Part shown: piece by piece, positions 16,870 to 25,564 of the stretch
How positions within the stretch are numbered: position 1 is the first letter of the stretch
Layout of the letters: every line of letters starts with the position of its first letter
Origin: Flavipsychrobacter sp.
GTDB taxonomy: Bacteria; Bacteroidota; Bacteroidia; Chitinophagales; Chitinophagaceae
Direction of reading: 5' to 3'
Length of the DNA: 64,000 nt
NCBI GenBank assembly: GCA_041392855.1
Contig: JAWKLD010000001.1
Location: forward strand, 2,528,001-2,592,000
Translations under genes and position numbers: made by a program
Notes under the pieces: model-generated
Databases searched by the model: none
What the model was told of the DNA's origin: nothing
What the model saw: only the letters and a program-made list of their open reading frames with translations

Positions 16870-18747
16870 TTATTTCCATGAGGTATTCAACCTTACCCCT
16901 AGTGTGAACCAGCTACCTGGCAATGGAACAGCTCCGGCTTCCTTATACTGCGTATCCAGTATGTTATTGATATCCGTAAATATCAAGAAGCTCTTCAACT
17001 GATAGCCCAGTCTTAGGTCGATCAAAGTATAGTCATTACCATTTATTCTATACATATAGCGGCCAGCTATATTGGCTTGTATTTTATCAAACCATAGCGT
17101 TCTTATCGACGCTGTTGCTTGATGTCTTAATGCATTGATGGCATATCTGGACATGGCTGTGGCAGGAGCGTCGATTTCCGGATTTAGATAAGTATAGTTA
17201 GCGGTTACATTCATCTTATGATCGCTTGACAAACCTACTGCTTTACCCAAATTATAATTGGCAGAAAGAGTATAACCATTGGTCAATACCGACTGGAAGT
17301 TTTGCGGCTGCCAAGGGTCTACACTATTGGCACGTACCCAGTCAATAAAGTCCGTATTTCTTTTATAAAAGAACGCTGCTCTTGCAAACAATAATTGGTT
17401 TTTATACTGTCCTCCTATTTCTACATACTGTGCATATTCTGACTCTAGCTGTGCGTTACCAATATTGGTAGGGCCTTTGTAATACAGATCGGTATAGGTT
17501 GGCAAACGCTGCCCCATTGTGGCATTAGCAAATAGTCTTATGTTTTTTGTAACTGTATATCCTAGATCAATACCCGGGAAAAACTCCCAATCATAATCGC
17601 TGTTCTTATTAGCATATACACCTATACTACCGTTTAGCTTTTCAGTAAAGTAGCGCTTGTATTCTGCATAGATGCCCAAGTTGTTACGATCTCTTTTACC
17701 CAAATTGGTGCTATTGATATCTTCATTTCTATACTCTACACCAAGACCAATGGTACCTTTTTTTAGTTTTATGGTACTTTGTAGTTCAGCTGTTACCACA
17801 TTTGTTTCGTGAATATTGTGATATACTGATGGCTTCTGACGAACGAAAATATAATCGTCCTTGTTGTAGCGGTAACTTACACGCGGACTGATCGTAATTT
17901 TTGAAGATGGCTGATAAGTGTATTTAATACTACCTATAGCTGTTTCTACTTTTTCAGTAGACTCCACATCTACTGGTGCAGCGTAGAATGCATTAGCACC
18001 AAAAGAGTTGTTGATATACCCTCCCATAGCTTGGATAGTATTTTTCTTATTAAGTGTTATGTCATTCTGATAGAACAAGCGAGTACCTTCAAAACCTGTG
18101 TTGTAACGGTAACCGTTTCCTTTATCGTATGCTGCGGATACGGTATGTGCTTGTTTTTTTCCTGCAAATGATGCTGCTATCTGTGCACCGGTGTTGAAGT
18201 AAGTATCGCCTACTGCAGTATCGTTCTTAAAACTACTACCCGAATACGCTTGAGCAAATACATTGTTTTCTTTGGGTGTTTTGGTGACGATATTAATAGC
18301 TCCTGCTAATGCATTCACTCCATATGTTCTTGCGGCTGGTCCTCTTACCACTTCAATATGGTCTATCATACCAATCGGTATAGGGATGTTCAAAACATGA
18401 TGCCCTGTCTGGGGGTCAGACATTTTTACACCATTGATCAATATAAGTACTTGGTCGAAGGTGCTACCGTCTATACTTACATCGCTTTGCGTACCCCAAG
18501 GGCCACGCTGTCTAATATCTACCCCTGCTACATAAGCCAATAGCTCGTTGGTAGATTTTACCGGCAAAGTTTTTATTTGCCTACTATCCAATATTTGGAT
18601 GTTTCTGTTCTGCTTACCGTATGGCTCTTTAATGCGGTTCTCCTGAACGACAATGGAGTCCATTGTTGTGGTAGCATGCTGTGCTTTTACTGCTTGTGTA
18701 AAAAGACTTAATACTACTGCTGACGCGAATAATAATTGCTTTTTCAT
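16870..18747 (-). CDS. TonB-dependent outer-membrane receptor (BtuB/FepA-like)
   Basis: Outer-membrane active transporter of 625 residues. A signal peptide (ending VKA) is followed by a short linker with the TonB-box-like segment MDSIVVQENR. The plug domain (about 40-160) includes ELLAYVAGVDIRQRGPWGTQSDVSIDG, VLILINGVKMSDPQTGHH and VVRGPAARTYGVNALAGAINIVTK. The barrel ends with an aromatic final strand, WFTLGVRLNTSW. Plug sequence and size resemble vitamin B12 or siderophore receptors rather than SusC. There is no SusD partner, and I found no cobalamin riboswitch upstream, so the ligand is open. It is a single-gene unit with its own -7 box and a palindrome upstream. Confidence 0.9.
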   Translation of the reverse strand: MKKQLLFASAVVLSLFTQAVKAQHATTTMDSIVVQENRIKEPYGKQNRNIQILDSRQIKTLPVKSTNELLAYVAGVDIRQRGPWGTQSDVSIDGSTFDQVLILINGVKMSDPQTGHHVLNIPIPIGMIDHIEVVRGPAARTYGVNALAGAINIVTKTPKENNVFAQAYSGSSFKNDTAVGDTYFNTGAQIAASFAGKKQAHTVSAAYDKGNGYRYNTGFEGTRLFYQNDITLNKKNTIQAMGGYINNSFGANAFYAAPVDVESTEKVETAIGSIKYTYQPSSKITISPRVSYRYNKDDYIFVRQKPSVYHNIHETNVVTAELQSTIKLKKGTIGLGVEYRNEDINSTNLGKRDRNNLGIYAEYKRYFTEKLNGSIGVYANKNSDYDWEFFPGIDLGYTVTKNIRLFANATMGQRLPTYTDLYYKGPTNIGNAQLESEYAQYVEIGGQYKNQLLFARAAFFYKRNTDFIDWVRANSVDPWQPQNFQSVLTNGYTLSANYNLGKAVGLSSDHKMNVTANYTYLNPEIDAPATAMSRYAINALRHQATASIRTLWFDKIQANIAGRYMYRINGNDYTLIDLRLGYQLKSFLIFTDINNILDTQYKEAGAVPLPGSWFTLGVRLNTSWK

Positions 18748-18767
18748 TGCTATAAAAATTTAGCGGG

Positions 18768-18775
18768 CAAATATA
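18768..18775 (-). promoter_or_regulatory. -7 promoter box TATATTTG for TonB receptor
   Basis: Minus-strand TATATTTG matches TAnnTTTG exactly, 20 nt before the ATG at 18747. Confidence 0.5.
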
Positions 18776-18800
18776 GGCAGGCTTTTTTCATTTCATAGCT

Positions 18801-18827
18801 AATTAACTAATAGTCAATTAGTTAATT
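18801..18827. promoter_or_regulatory. 11-bp inverted repeat upstream of TonB receptor promoter
   Basis: AATTAACTAAT-agtca-ATTAGTTAATT is perfect. It is centred about 40 bp upstream of the receptor -7 box, where an activator or repressor could bind. It could also act on the divergent gene at 18959. There is no U-run, so a terminator is unlikely. Confidence 0.4.
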
Positions 18828-18958
18828 CTTGAGGTGCTGATAAACCAGTGTTTATATATTAAAACTTGGTTACTATAATACAGCTAAATTGATATTTACA
18901 TAATATCACATTATATTAGATGTGAAACATTATTAATATATCCCAAAATCAGTAGTTG

Positions 18959-19771
18959 ATGAAAAAAGCTATTTTATTATTAATTATAGCCCCTTTTGTT
19001 TACCTCATTTTTTCGAGTCATAATACAGGTGTAACCAATGCTACTTTTGCTCGAGCAGGATGTGGTGGTGACATTACTTGCCATAGTAGTACATCAAATA
19101 ATAATACACTCCCTATAATAATTGTTGTGAACAAGTCGACCGGAGATACTATTAAAAATGGCACATATAACCCAGGGGTAACTTACACCATTATTGTAGG
19201 AGGGGTACACCCAACTGCTCAAAGATTTGGATTCATACTAGCTGCTTTGGATTCTGTAGGTCCTAATCTTTTTTATAGAGAAGGTTTCTTTTCTAACCCA
19301 ATACCAGCGTCTGCTACTCATACCAATTCGGGTTTCATATTTGCGCATACCGCTACTCTTGGCGCTCCTGGAGGCTTTTCTGCTAGTGTAGATTGGACAG
19401 CACCAAATGCTGGCAAAGGGCTTATTACATTATTTTTGGTTGTAAATTCTGTGAACTGGAACGGCGCTTCTTCTGGCGACGAATGGGACAAAACAAGACT
19501 CGATTTAGTAGAAAGTCCTGTTTCTGTAAATACAGTAGCCCCAAAAGTGGATATCTCTATCTACCCTAACCCCGCTACTAACAGGTTATATTTTAATGGG
19601 GTAGGAAACACTTCATACAACTATTCAGTATATAGTTTAAGCGGTAGTATTGTATCAAAAGGTCAGCTTAAGAACTCAATAGATGTTTCGACACTTTCTT
19701 CAGGAGTCTACTTTTTAAAACTGTATGACGGCAAGACAAATACAACAACACTTATGTTCAATAAGCAATAA
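18959..19771 (+). CDS. Secreted choice-of-anchor V-like protein with T9SS type A C-terminal sorting domain
   Basis: Exported through Sec and then the type IX secretion system to the cell surface. The 270 residues begin with a signal peptide (to about residue 20). After it lies AGCGGDITCHSS (C35, C41, H42), as in choice-of-anchor V/Reelin-like proteins of Bacteroidota. A beta-sandwich region (about 55-180) and the C-terminal domain follow, with ISIYPNPATNRLYF near 200, YSLSGSIVSKGQL, and the last strands LSSGVYFLKLYDGKTNTTTLMF. I take the ATG at 18959; a TTG directly before it is in frame. Transcribed alone, ending at a strong palindromic terminator. Function is unknown. Confidence 0.85.
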   Translation: MKKAILLLIIAPFVYLIFSSHNTGVTNATFARAGCGGDITCHSSTSNNNTLPIIIVVNKSTGDTIKNGTYNPGVTYTIIVGGVHPTAQRFGFILAALDSVGPNLFYREGFFSNPIPASATHTNSGFIFAHTATLGAPGGFSASVDWTAPNAGKGLITLFLVVNSVNWNGASSGDEWDKTRLDLVESPVSVNTVAPKVDISIYPNPATNRLYFNGVGNTSYNYSVYSLSGSIVSKGQLKNSIDVSTLSSGVYFLKLYDGKTNTTTLMFNKQ

Positions 19772-19785
19772 TTGATTTAAACCAC

Positions 19786-19821
19786 AACAATAAAGGCAGC
19801 CGATCGGCTGCCTTTATTGTT
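19786..19821. terminator. Perfect palindromic bidirectional terminator
   Basis: Thirty-six-nt perfect palindrome with 18-nt arms (AACAATAAAGGCAGCCGA and its complement) between the convergent T9SS protein gene and carB. Confidence 0.88.
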
Positions 19822-19843
19822 TAATATTCTTAGAACACTTTTT

Positions 19844-22699
19844 TTATTTACTCAAGTGCATGCTACGTTCTTTGTATAAGGTACGGAACCATGGGTCGCG
19901 CAAGTTTTTAATAAAACGAATCGCCTCACCTGTACTCTTCATTTCAGGCCCTAACTCTTTATTTACTTTAGGGAACTTGTTGAAACTAAACACCGGCTCT
20001 TTTACTGCATAACCGTCAAGGTGCTTTTCAATCGTAAAGTCCTTCAACTTTTTATCACCAATCATTACCCTTGTAGCCATATTTAAATATGGTACTCCGT
20101 AGGCCTTAGCAATGAATGGTGTAGTACGGCTGGCACGAGGGTTGGCCTCAATTACATATACTTTACCATTCTTTATAGCAAACTGAATGTTGATCAATCC
20201 TCTAACATTTAATTTCAATGCTATGCGCTTAGTATAGTCTACCATCTCGTCCAGCTCCAGCTGACCAAGGTTGAATGATGGTAATACTGCATGGCTATCA
20301 CCACTATGGATACCTGCTGGCTCTATATGCTCCATAATACCCATAATGTGCACATCTTCTCCATCACATATAGCATCTACCTCCGCTTCTTGACAACGGT
20401 CTAAGAAATGGTCGATCAATATCTTATTACCCGGCAGGTGTTTCAATAAGCTTACTACACTTTTCTCCAGCTCGTCATCGTTTATCACAATACGCATACG
20501 CTGACCACCTAATACATAAGATGGACGTACTAATACTGGATAACCAACCTGGTTTGCCACTTCAATAGCCTCGTCAGTAGTATAGGCGGTACCATATTTA
20601 GGATAAGGGATATTCATCTCTTTTAGCATATCGCTAAAACGTCCGCGGTCTTCCGCTATATCCATGCTATCAAAACTACTTCCAATGATCTTTATACCTT
20701 TTTCCGTTAATTTCTGCGCCATCTTCAAGGCTGTCTGTCCGCCTAGCTGAACGATAACGCCATCTGGTTGCTCGTGTTCTATGATCTCCCAAAGATGCTC
20801 CCAATATACCGGCTCAAAGTATAGCTTATCAGCTACGTCAAAATCTGTAGATACCGTTTCTGGGTTACAGTTGATCATGATAGCTTCATACCCTGCTTCC
20901 TTTACTGCAAGCAGACCGTGTGTACAACAATAATCGAACTCGATACCCTGACCAATACGGTTAGGGCCTGAACCTAAAACGATTATTTTCTTCTTATCTG
21001 TTCTTTCACTCTCGTTCGTTAGCAATTCACCAGGAGTACTTTCTGATAATGGTCCGTTCTCAAACGTACTATAGTAGTACGGTGTCTTCGCTTCAAATTC
21101 TGCACTACAAGTATCCACCATTTTATAGACACGGCGAATGCCTGCTTTCTTACGGTGTTCGTATACTTCTTCAGCAGTACAGTCTTTTACCAACTCTGCG
21201 ATCTGCTCATCACTAAAGCCCATTTTCTTTGCTTCGCTCAACAGCTCAATAGGCAAGTTTTCTAAATGCTTGTACTCACTTATTCTACGCTCAAGGTTCA
21301 CAATATCTTGTATTTGATACAAGAACCATCTATCAATTTGTGTTAGCTCTCTTAGTTTTTTGATAGATACGCCAAGCTCCATCGCCTCTTTTATCTTGAA
21401 TATTCTATCCCAAGTTGGGCGCTCTAGGTATTCTAACAACTCTTCTACACGCATTCTGCTTCTACCAATAGGCGTAAGACCTATGGCATTGTTCTCTAGA
21501 CTTTGACAAGCTTTCTGTAGTGCCTCCGGGAATGTTCTACCAATAGCCATTACCTCACCTACCGACTTCATTTGCAAGCCAAGTGTATCGTCCGCTCCTT
21601 TGAACTTATCAAAGTTCCAACGAGGCATCTTCACGATCACATAGTCTAATGCAGGCTCAAAATATGCTGATGTTGTTTCAGTAATTTGGTTTTTCAGTTC
21701 GTCTAGCGTATAGCCGATAGCCAATTTAGCAGCAATCTTTGCAATAGGATACCCTGTTGCTTTCGACGCTAAGGCTGATGAACGACTCACACGAGGGTTG
21801 ATCTCAATAGCAATTATTTCTTCTGTCTCCGGGTTTAGCGAAAACTGTACGTTACAACCACCAGCAAAATTGCCCAGGTCGCGCATCATTTTTATGGCAG
21901 TATTACGCATTAGCTGCATAGCCGTATCACTTAGCGTCATTGCTGGTGCTACGGTGATACTATCTCCAGTATGCACTCCCATTGGGTCTAAGTTCTCTAC
22001 AGAACAGATAATAACAACATTATCCTTTGCATCGCGCAATAGTTCTAGCTCAAACTCCTTCCAGCCAAATACGGCTTTCTCTACAAGCACCTCGTGCATT
22101 GGAGAAGCAGTAAGTCCTCTATCTAATGCCGCATCCAGATCTTCTTTTTCCTTTACAAAACCACCACCAGTACCACCTAGTGTGAATGAAGGTCGAATAA
22201 CTATCGGTAAACCTATTTCTTGTGCAAATTCTTTACCCTCAAGAAGTGAGTTAGCCGTTTTTGCAGGTGCAACAGGAATACCTATTTCTATCATCCACTG
22301 ACGGAATAGCTCTCTATCCTCTGCTTTATCTATTGCTTTTATATCAACACCTATCAGTTTCACATTATGACTCTTCCAAACACCAAGCTCATCGGCTTCT
22401 TTTGCCAGGTTTAGTGCTGTCTGTCCGCCCATAGTAGGCAGTACTGCGTCAATGTCATTTTCTTCTAATATTTGCTCCAGGCTTTCTACCGTAAGTGGTA
22501 ATAAGTATACCTTATCCGCCATTATCGGATCGGTCATAATAGTAGCAGGGTTGGAGTTGATGAGGATAACCTTTACCCCTTCCTCTCTAAGGCTACGGGC
22601 TGCTTGCGAACCTGAATAGTCAAACTCACAGGCTTGTCCGATAACAATAGGACCAGAACCAATAATTAGTACACTTTTAATAGAATTGTCGCGCGGCAT
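19844..22699 (-). CDS. carB: Carbamoyl-phosphate synthase large subunit lacking the allosteric domain
   Basis: Makes carbamoyl phosphate from bicarbonate, ammonia and two ATP for pyrimidines and arginine. The two homologous ATP-grasp halves are present: the first opens SVLIIGSGPIVIGQACEFDYSG, the second IIVLGSGPNRIGQGIEFDYC. Each has its ATP-binding and metal-binding blocks (FSLNPETEEIIAIEINPRVSRSS; FAIKNGKVYVIEANPRASRT). The oligomerisation region lies between. The protein is 951 residues versus about 1070 in E. coli; it stops after FRTLYKERSMHLSK, so the C-terminal MGS-like domain that binds UMP, IMP and ornithine is absent. To my knowledge short forms occur in other Bacteroidota. carA is not in the window. 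The leader carries a terminator-like hairpin. Confidence 0.95.
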   Translation of the reverse strand: MPRDNSIKSVLIIGSGPIVIGQACEFDYSGSQAARSLREEGVKVILINSNPATIMTDPIMADKVYLLPLTVESLEQILEENDIDAVLPTMGGQTALNLAKEADELGVWKSHNVKLIGVDIKAIDKAEDRELFRQWMIEIGIPVAPAKTANSLLEGKEFAQEIGLPIVIRPSFTLGGTGGGFVKEKEDLDAALDRGLTASPMHEVLVEKAVFGWKEFELELLRDAKDNVVIICSVENLDPMGVHTGDSITVAPAMTLSDTAMQLMRNTAIKMMRDLGNFAGGCNVQFSLNPETEEIIAIEINPRVSRSSALASKATGYPIAKIAAKLAIGYTLDELKNQITETTSAYFEPALDYVIVKMPRWNFDKFKGADDTLGLQMKSVGEVMAIGRTFPEALQKACQSLENNAIGLTPIGRSRMRVEELLEYLERPTWDRIFKIKEAMELGVSIKKLRELTQIDRWFLYQIQDIVNLERRISEYKHLENLPIELLSEAKKMGFSDEQIAELVKDCTAEEVYEHRKKAGIRRVYKMVDTCSAEFEAKTPYYYSTFENGPLSESTPGELLTNESERTDKKKIIVLGSGPNRIGQGIEFDYCCTHGLLAVKEAGYEAIMINCNPETVSTDFDVADKLYFEPVYWEHLWEIIEHEQPDGVIVQLGGQTALKMAQKLTEKGIKIIGSSFDSMDIAEDRGRFSDMLKEMNIPYPKYGTAYTTDEAIEVANQVGYPVLVRPSYVLGGQRMRIVINDDELEKSVVSLLKHLPGNKILIDHFLDRCQEAEVDAICDGEDVHIMGIMEHIEPAGIHSGDSHAVLPSFNLGQLELDEMVDYTKRIALKLNVRGLINIQFAIKNGKVYVIEANPRASRTTPFIAKAYGVPYLNMATRVMIGDKKLKDFTIEKHLDGYAVKEPVFSFNKFPKVNKELGPEMKSTGEAIRFIKNLRDPWFRTLYKERSMHLSK

Positions 22700-22753
22700 G
22701 AACTACGTAATTTTTTAGGATTGTAAAATCTTAAAGGCGCGATGAGCTGATAC

Positions 22754-22775
22754 AAAAATCGGGCTCAACGCCCGA
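22754..22775 (-). promoter_or_regulatory. Terminator-like hairpin in the carB leader (possible attenuator)
   Basis: On the minus strand, TCGGGC-gttga-GCCCGA followed by TTTTTG lies between the carB -7 box (22780-22787) and the carB ATG (22699). A 6-bp GC-rich stem followed directly by five Ts has the form of an intrinsic terminator near the predicted transcript start. Confidence 0.5.
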
Positions 22776-22779
22776 GATG

Positions 22780-22787
22780 CAAAAGTA
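22780..22787 (-). promoter_or_regulatory. -7 promoter box TACTTTTG for carB
   Basis: Minus-strand TACTTTTG matches TAnnTTTG exactly, 80 nt before the carB ATG and downstream of the terminator of the preceding lipoprotein genes. Confidence 0.5.
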
Positions 22788-22826
22788 GTAGAAAAATAGT
22801 TTATTCTGAATTTTTAGCTAAAAAAA

Positions 22827-22854
22827 AGCACTACCAAATGCCTTTGATAGTGCT
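22827..22854 (-). terminator. Terminator of the LVIVD lipoprotein pair
   Basis: AGCACTAyCAAA and its complement form a 12-bp stem with one mismatch and a 4-nt loop. The minus strand continues into a T7 run (22821-22827). Confidence 0.8.
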
Positions 22855-22873
22855 ATACCTGTATAGGTTTCCT

Positions 22874-23638
22874 TTATCCCGTAATGTTAGCGAGTCTTAC
22901 CAACTCGTCATTAGGTTTTATCTCATAGAGTAGCATTCCGCCTTCTATCATGCAAATCAATAAGTTATCATATATAATAACGTCATAGAAGGTATCGCCA
23001 TATATCTGCTTCACTAGCTTAGGATAGATTGGCTCCGTTATATTATATATGCTCAACCCATTACTACCATCGCACACATATAATCGATCTCCTTTCATAC
23101 CCAAACCGTGTGGATTTTTCATCGGTATCACATTGCGCTGCCTTGGTTGTAGTATGTAATTGATATTATAAACATACATGGCATTCACGGTTCCTCCACA
23201 GTTGGTACCCGAACGCACAGTTACATAAGCTATAGAGTCATTGGCCACCACAGGATCGCAGGCACGAACATGACGTGCATCGCCCAGCTTCGATGGATAA
23301 TCGGAGTTAGAAATAGAATAGATATACATAGCTTGCTGAGAACCGATGAATAGCTTGTCTTTATAAGCATAAATGGTCTCTACGTTAAACCCTATGTTTT
23401 GTGAACTTTTCAACTGCGGGTTGTCCTCATTGGTAAGTGAGTAGGTATATAGTTTTTGATTGTCGACCACATATAAGTGGTCATCAGCTATAGTAAACCT
23501 TGCCAGAGAACCTCCTTGTCCTGTTGTATTACCAGCAGCTGTTGGGTCTGCAGAAGTTGCAGGGCCACTATCACTTGCTTTATCACAAGCAGAAAACAGC
23601 ATTGCAAATAGACTTATATATAAGATATATTTTTTCAT
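22874..23638 (-). CDS. LVIVD-repeat lipoprotein
   Basis: Surface or periplasmic lipoprotein of unknown role. The N-terminus has a lipoprotein signal with lipobox FSAC (cysteine at about residue 18) and then a Ser/Thr/Gly-rich linker (about 20-47). The rest is made of LVIVD-type beta-propeller repeats: blades of the form DDHLYVVDNQKLYTYSLTNE, KDKLFIGSQQAMYIYSISN, GDRLYVCDGSNGLSIYNITE and YDNLLICMIEGGMLLYEI. It lies 19 bp after the paralogous LVIVD lipoprotein gene and ends at a terminator, so the two form an operon. Confidence 0.82.
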   Translation of the reverse strand: MKKYILYISLFAMLFSACDKASDSGPATSADPTAAGNTTGQGGSLARFTIADDHLYVVDNQKLYTYSLTNEDNPQLKSSQNIGFNVETIYAYKDKLFIGSQQAMYIYSISNSDYPSKLGDARHVRACDPVVANDSIAYVTVRSGTNCGGTVNAMYVYNINYILQPRQRNVIPMKNPHGLGMKGDRLYVCDGSNGLSIYNITEPIYPKLVKQIYGDTFYDVIIYDNLLICMIEGGMLLYEIKPNDELVRLANITG

Positions 23639-23657
23639 GACTTATTTGTTTAAAGGG

Positions 23658-24245
23658 TTATTTGTTACACTCCGGATAACTTAATGTTTTTAACTCCCAT
23701 CCTATTACATCTCCTTTCGATGCATCTACACATTCATACCAGCCTGTGCCAGGAGGTGTTTTTGCATCAAAAAGGTGGAAAACACCTGTAACTCTATCCA
23801 ATACCTTTACATCATTCAGATTGGTGATATCTATTACTACCAGATCGTTGAGATTGTTAGTATAGAGATTATTGTTCTTAATAGCCATTTCCTGAGCTCC
23901 GGTCACTTCTATGAAGTGTATCTTTTGAGGATTAGATGGTGCTGAGATATCTATTACATGTATGCCCTTTCCCGTCTCTACTTGATAAAGCAGGTTGCCT
24001 TTTACATATATCTTACCTTCATTAACTATTGGTGCCGGGCCAGACGATTTGATCTTTGCCACATCATCCAAGTTTCCATATATCGGCGCATAGCCCTCTA
24101 CGCTTTTAGGAGGGGATGGGGGTTGCACCGTCGGTTCTTCTCCACCATCAATAGTTACAATACCAAGCGGGTCGCAAGAAGATATGCCTAGCAGAAGTAG
24201 GGGTAATAGCCCTACAAAAGCCTTTTTTAAGATTGTATTTTTCAT
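23658..24245 (-). CDS. Short LVIVD-repeat lipoprotein
   Basis: Lipoprotein of 195 residues; the signal ends in the lipobox ISSC (cysteine about residue 24), followed by a proline-rich linker. Two LVIVD-type repeats are clear: GNLLYQVETGKGIHVIDISAPSNP and NNNLYTNNLNDLVVIDITNLND. The C-terminus with GTGWYECVDASKGDVIGWE is not a repeat and carries a possible disulfide pair. It is first in a two-gene unit with the 254-residue paralogue. Too short for a full propeller by itself, so it may need a partner. Function unknown. Confidence 0.78.
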   Translation of the reverse strand: MKNTILKKAFVGLLPLLLLGISSCDPLGIVTIDGGEEPTVQPPSPPKSVEGYAPIYGNLDDVAKIKSSGPAPIVNEGKIYVKGNLLYQVETGKGIHVIDISAPSNPQKIHFIEVTGAQEMAIKNNNLYTNNLNDLVVIDITNLNDVKVLDRVTGVFHLFDAKTPPGTGWYECVDASKGDVIGWELKTLSYPECNK

Positions 24246-24484
24246 ATAGCGATATTAAATGTGTGAAATTATGATATGCAAAATCTATGCTAGTTTTAGC
24301 GATGAAAAACACTTAATAATTTGGTAACATGATGCTGACAATTTGAATTTCTAAAAAACTTCAACTTTCGGCTACAAATGTTCTATCTTTACTTATTAGT
24401 GGTTAAAATCGCTCGATTTTTATAAAATCTGTCCGTTTTTCACTGCTTTTTTACCTTTTTCAAATTTATGCAGTAGTAGTAAAC

Positions 24485-25510
24485 ATGGGTTTGTTTAACT
24501 TCTTAACACAGGAAATCGCGATCGATCTAGGCACAGCCAACACCCTCGTGATACATAATGGACAAGTAGTGGTGGATCAGCCATCGATTGTTGCCATAGA
24601 CCGTGCAACTAATAAAATAGTTGCCGTTGGTAAACAGGCAATGATGATGCATGAAAAAACACACGAAAATCTTAAAACAATTCGCCCGTTAAAAGACGGT
24701 GTTATTGCCGACTTTAATGCTGCTGAAGGTATGCTAAGGGAAATGATAAAACTGGTGCATACTAAAAAGCGTCCATTATTTCCTCCTAGCTGGCGTATGG
24801 TTATCTGTATTCCTTCTAGTATTACAGAAGTTGAAAAACGTGCCGTAAGAGACTCTGCCGAACAAGCAGGTGCAAAAGAAGTATACATGATACACGAACC
24901 AATGGCTGCTGCACTTGGTATAGGTATTGACGTAGAAGAACCTACTGGTAATATGATCATTGACATAGGTGGTGGTACTACTGGTATTTCTGTAATTGCA
25001 CTGGCAGGTATCGTATGCGACCAGTCAATAAGAATAGCAGGTGACGAATTTACCGGAGATATTATGGAAGCTATGCGTAGATATCATAGCTTGATGATAG
25101 GTGAGCGTACTGCTGAACAAATAAAAATTCATGTGGGCTCGGCCCTTAAAGAGTTGGACAATCCACCGGAAGACATAGCTGTAAACGGACGTGACTTGGT
25201 AACCGGTATTCCAAAACAAATCATGGTGTCTTACCAAGAAGTTGCCGAAGCTTTGGATAAATCTATCTTCAAAATTGAAGAAGCAATTCTTAAAGCACTG
25301 GAAAGTACTCCTCCCGAACTAGCTGCTGATATTTACAGACGTGGCTTGTACCTTACTGGTGGTGGTGCATTACTTCGTGGTTTGGACAAACGTATTTCTC
25401 AGAAGATAAAATTACCGGTACAAGTAACTGATGATCCGCTACGTGCTGTTGTAAGAGGTACAGGTATGGCACTGAAGAACATACCTAAGATGCCTTTCTT
25501 AATGAAATAA
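24485..25510 (+). CDS. mreB: Rod shape-determining actin homologue MreB
   Basis: Forms membrane-associated filaments that guide lateral cell-wall synthesis. The 341 residues match the family. The N-terminal MGLFNFLTQEIAIDLGTANTLV includes phosphate 1; phosphate 2 is MIIDIGGGTTGISVIAL; the adenosine motif is LTGGGALLRGLDKRI; the connecting motif IHEPMAAALGIGI is present. First gene of mreBCD, with a leader of about 230 bp that is T-rich and contains near matches but no exact -7 box. Confidence 0.97.
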   Translation: MGLFNFLTQEIAIDLGTANTLVIHNGQVVVDQPSIVAIDRATNKIVAVGKQAMMMHEKTHENLKTIRPLKDGVIADFNAAEGMLREMIKLVHTKKRPLFPPSWRMVICIPSSITEVEKRAVRDSAEQAGAKEVYMIHEPMAAALGIGIDVEEPTGNMIIDIGGGTTGISVIALAGIVCDQSIRIAGDEFTGDIMEAMRRYHSLMIGERTAEQIKIHVGSALKELDNPPEDIAVNGRDLVTGIPKQIMVSYQEVAEALDKSIFKIEEAILKALESTPPELAADIYRRGLYLTGGGALLRGLDKRISQKIKLPVQVTDDPLRAVVRGTGMALKNIPKMPFLMK

Positions 25511-25564
25511 CTATTATTAATAGGTAATTATCATTACCAACAATGTTAAACAGTAAATTATAAG

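Noticed and set aside
18748..18958. Looked for a cobalamin riboswitch upstream of the BtuB-like receptor
   Set aside because: No B12-box-like sequence and too short a leader.
19844..22699. carB truncated by frameshift
   Set aside because: The end is a clean stop followed by a terminator palindrome, with no leftover MGS-domain coding sequence downstream.
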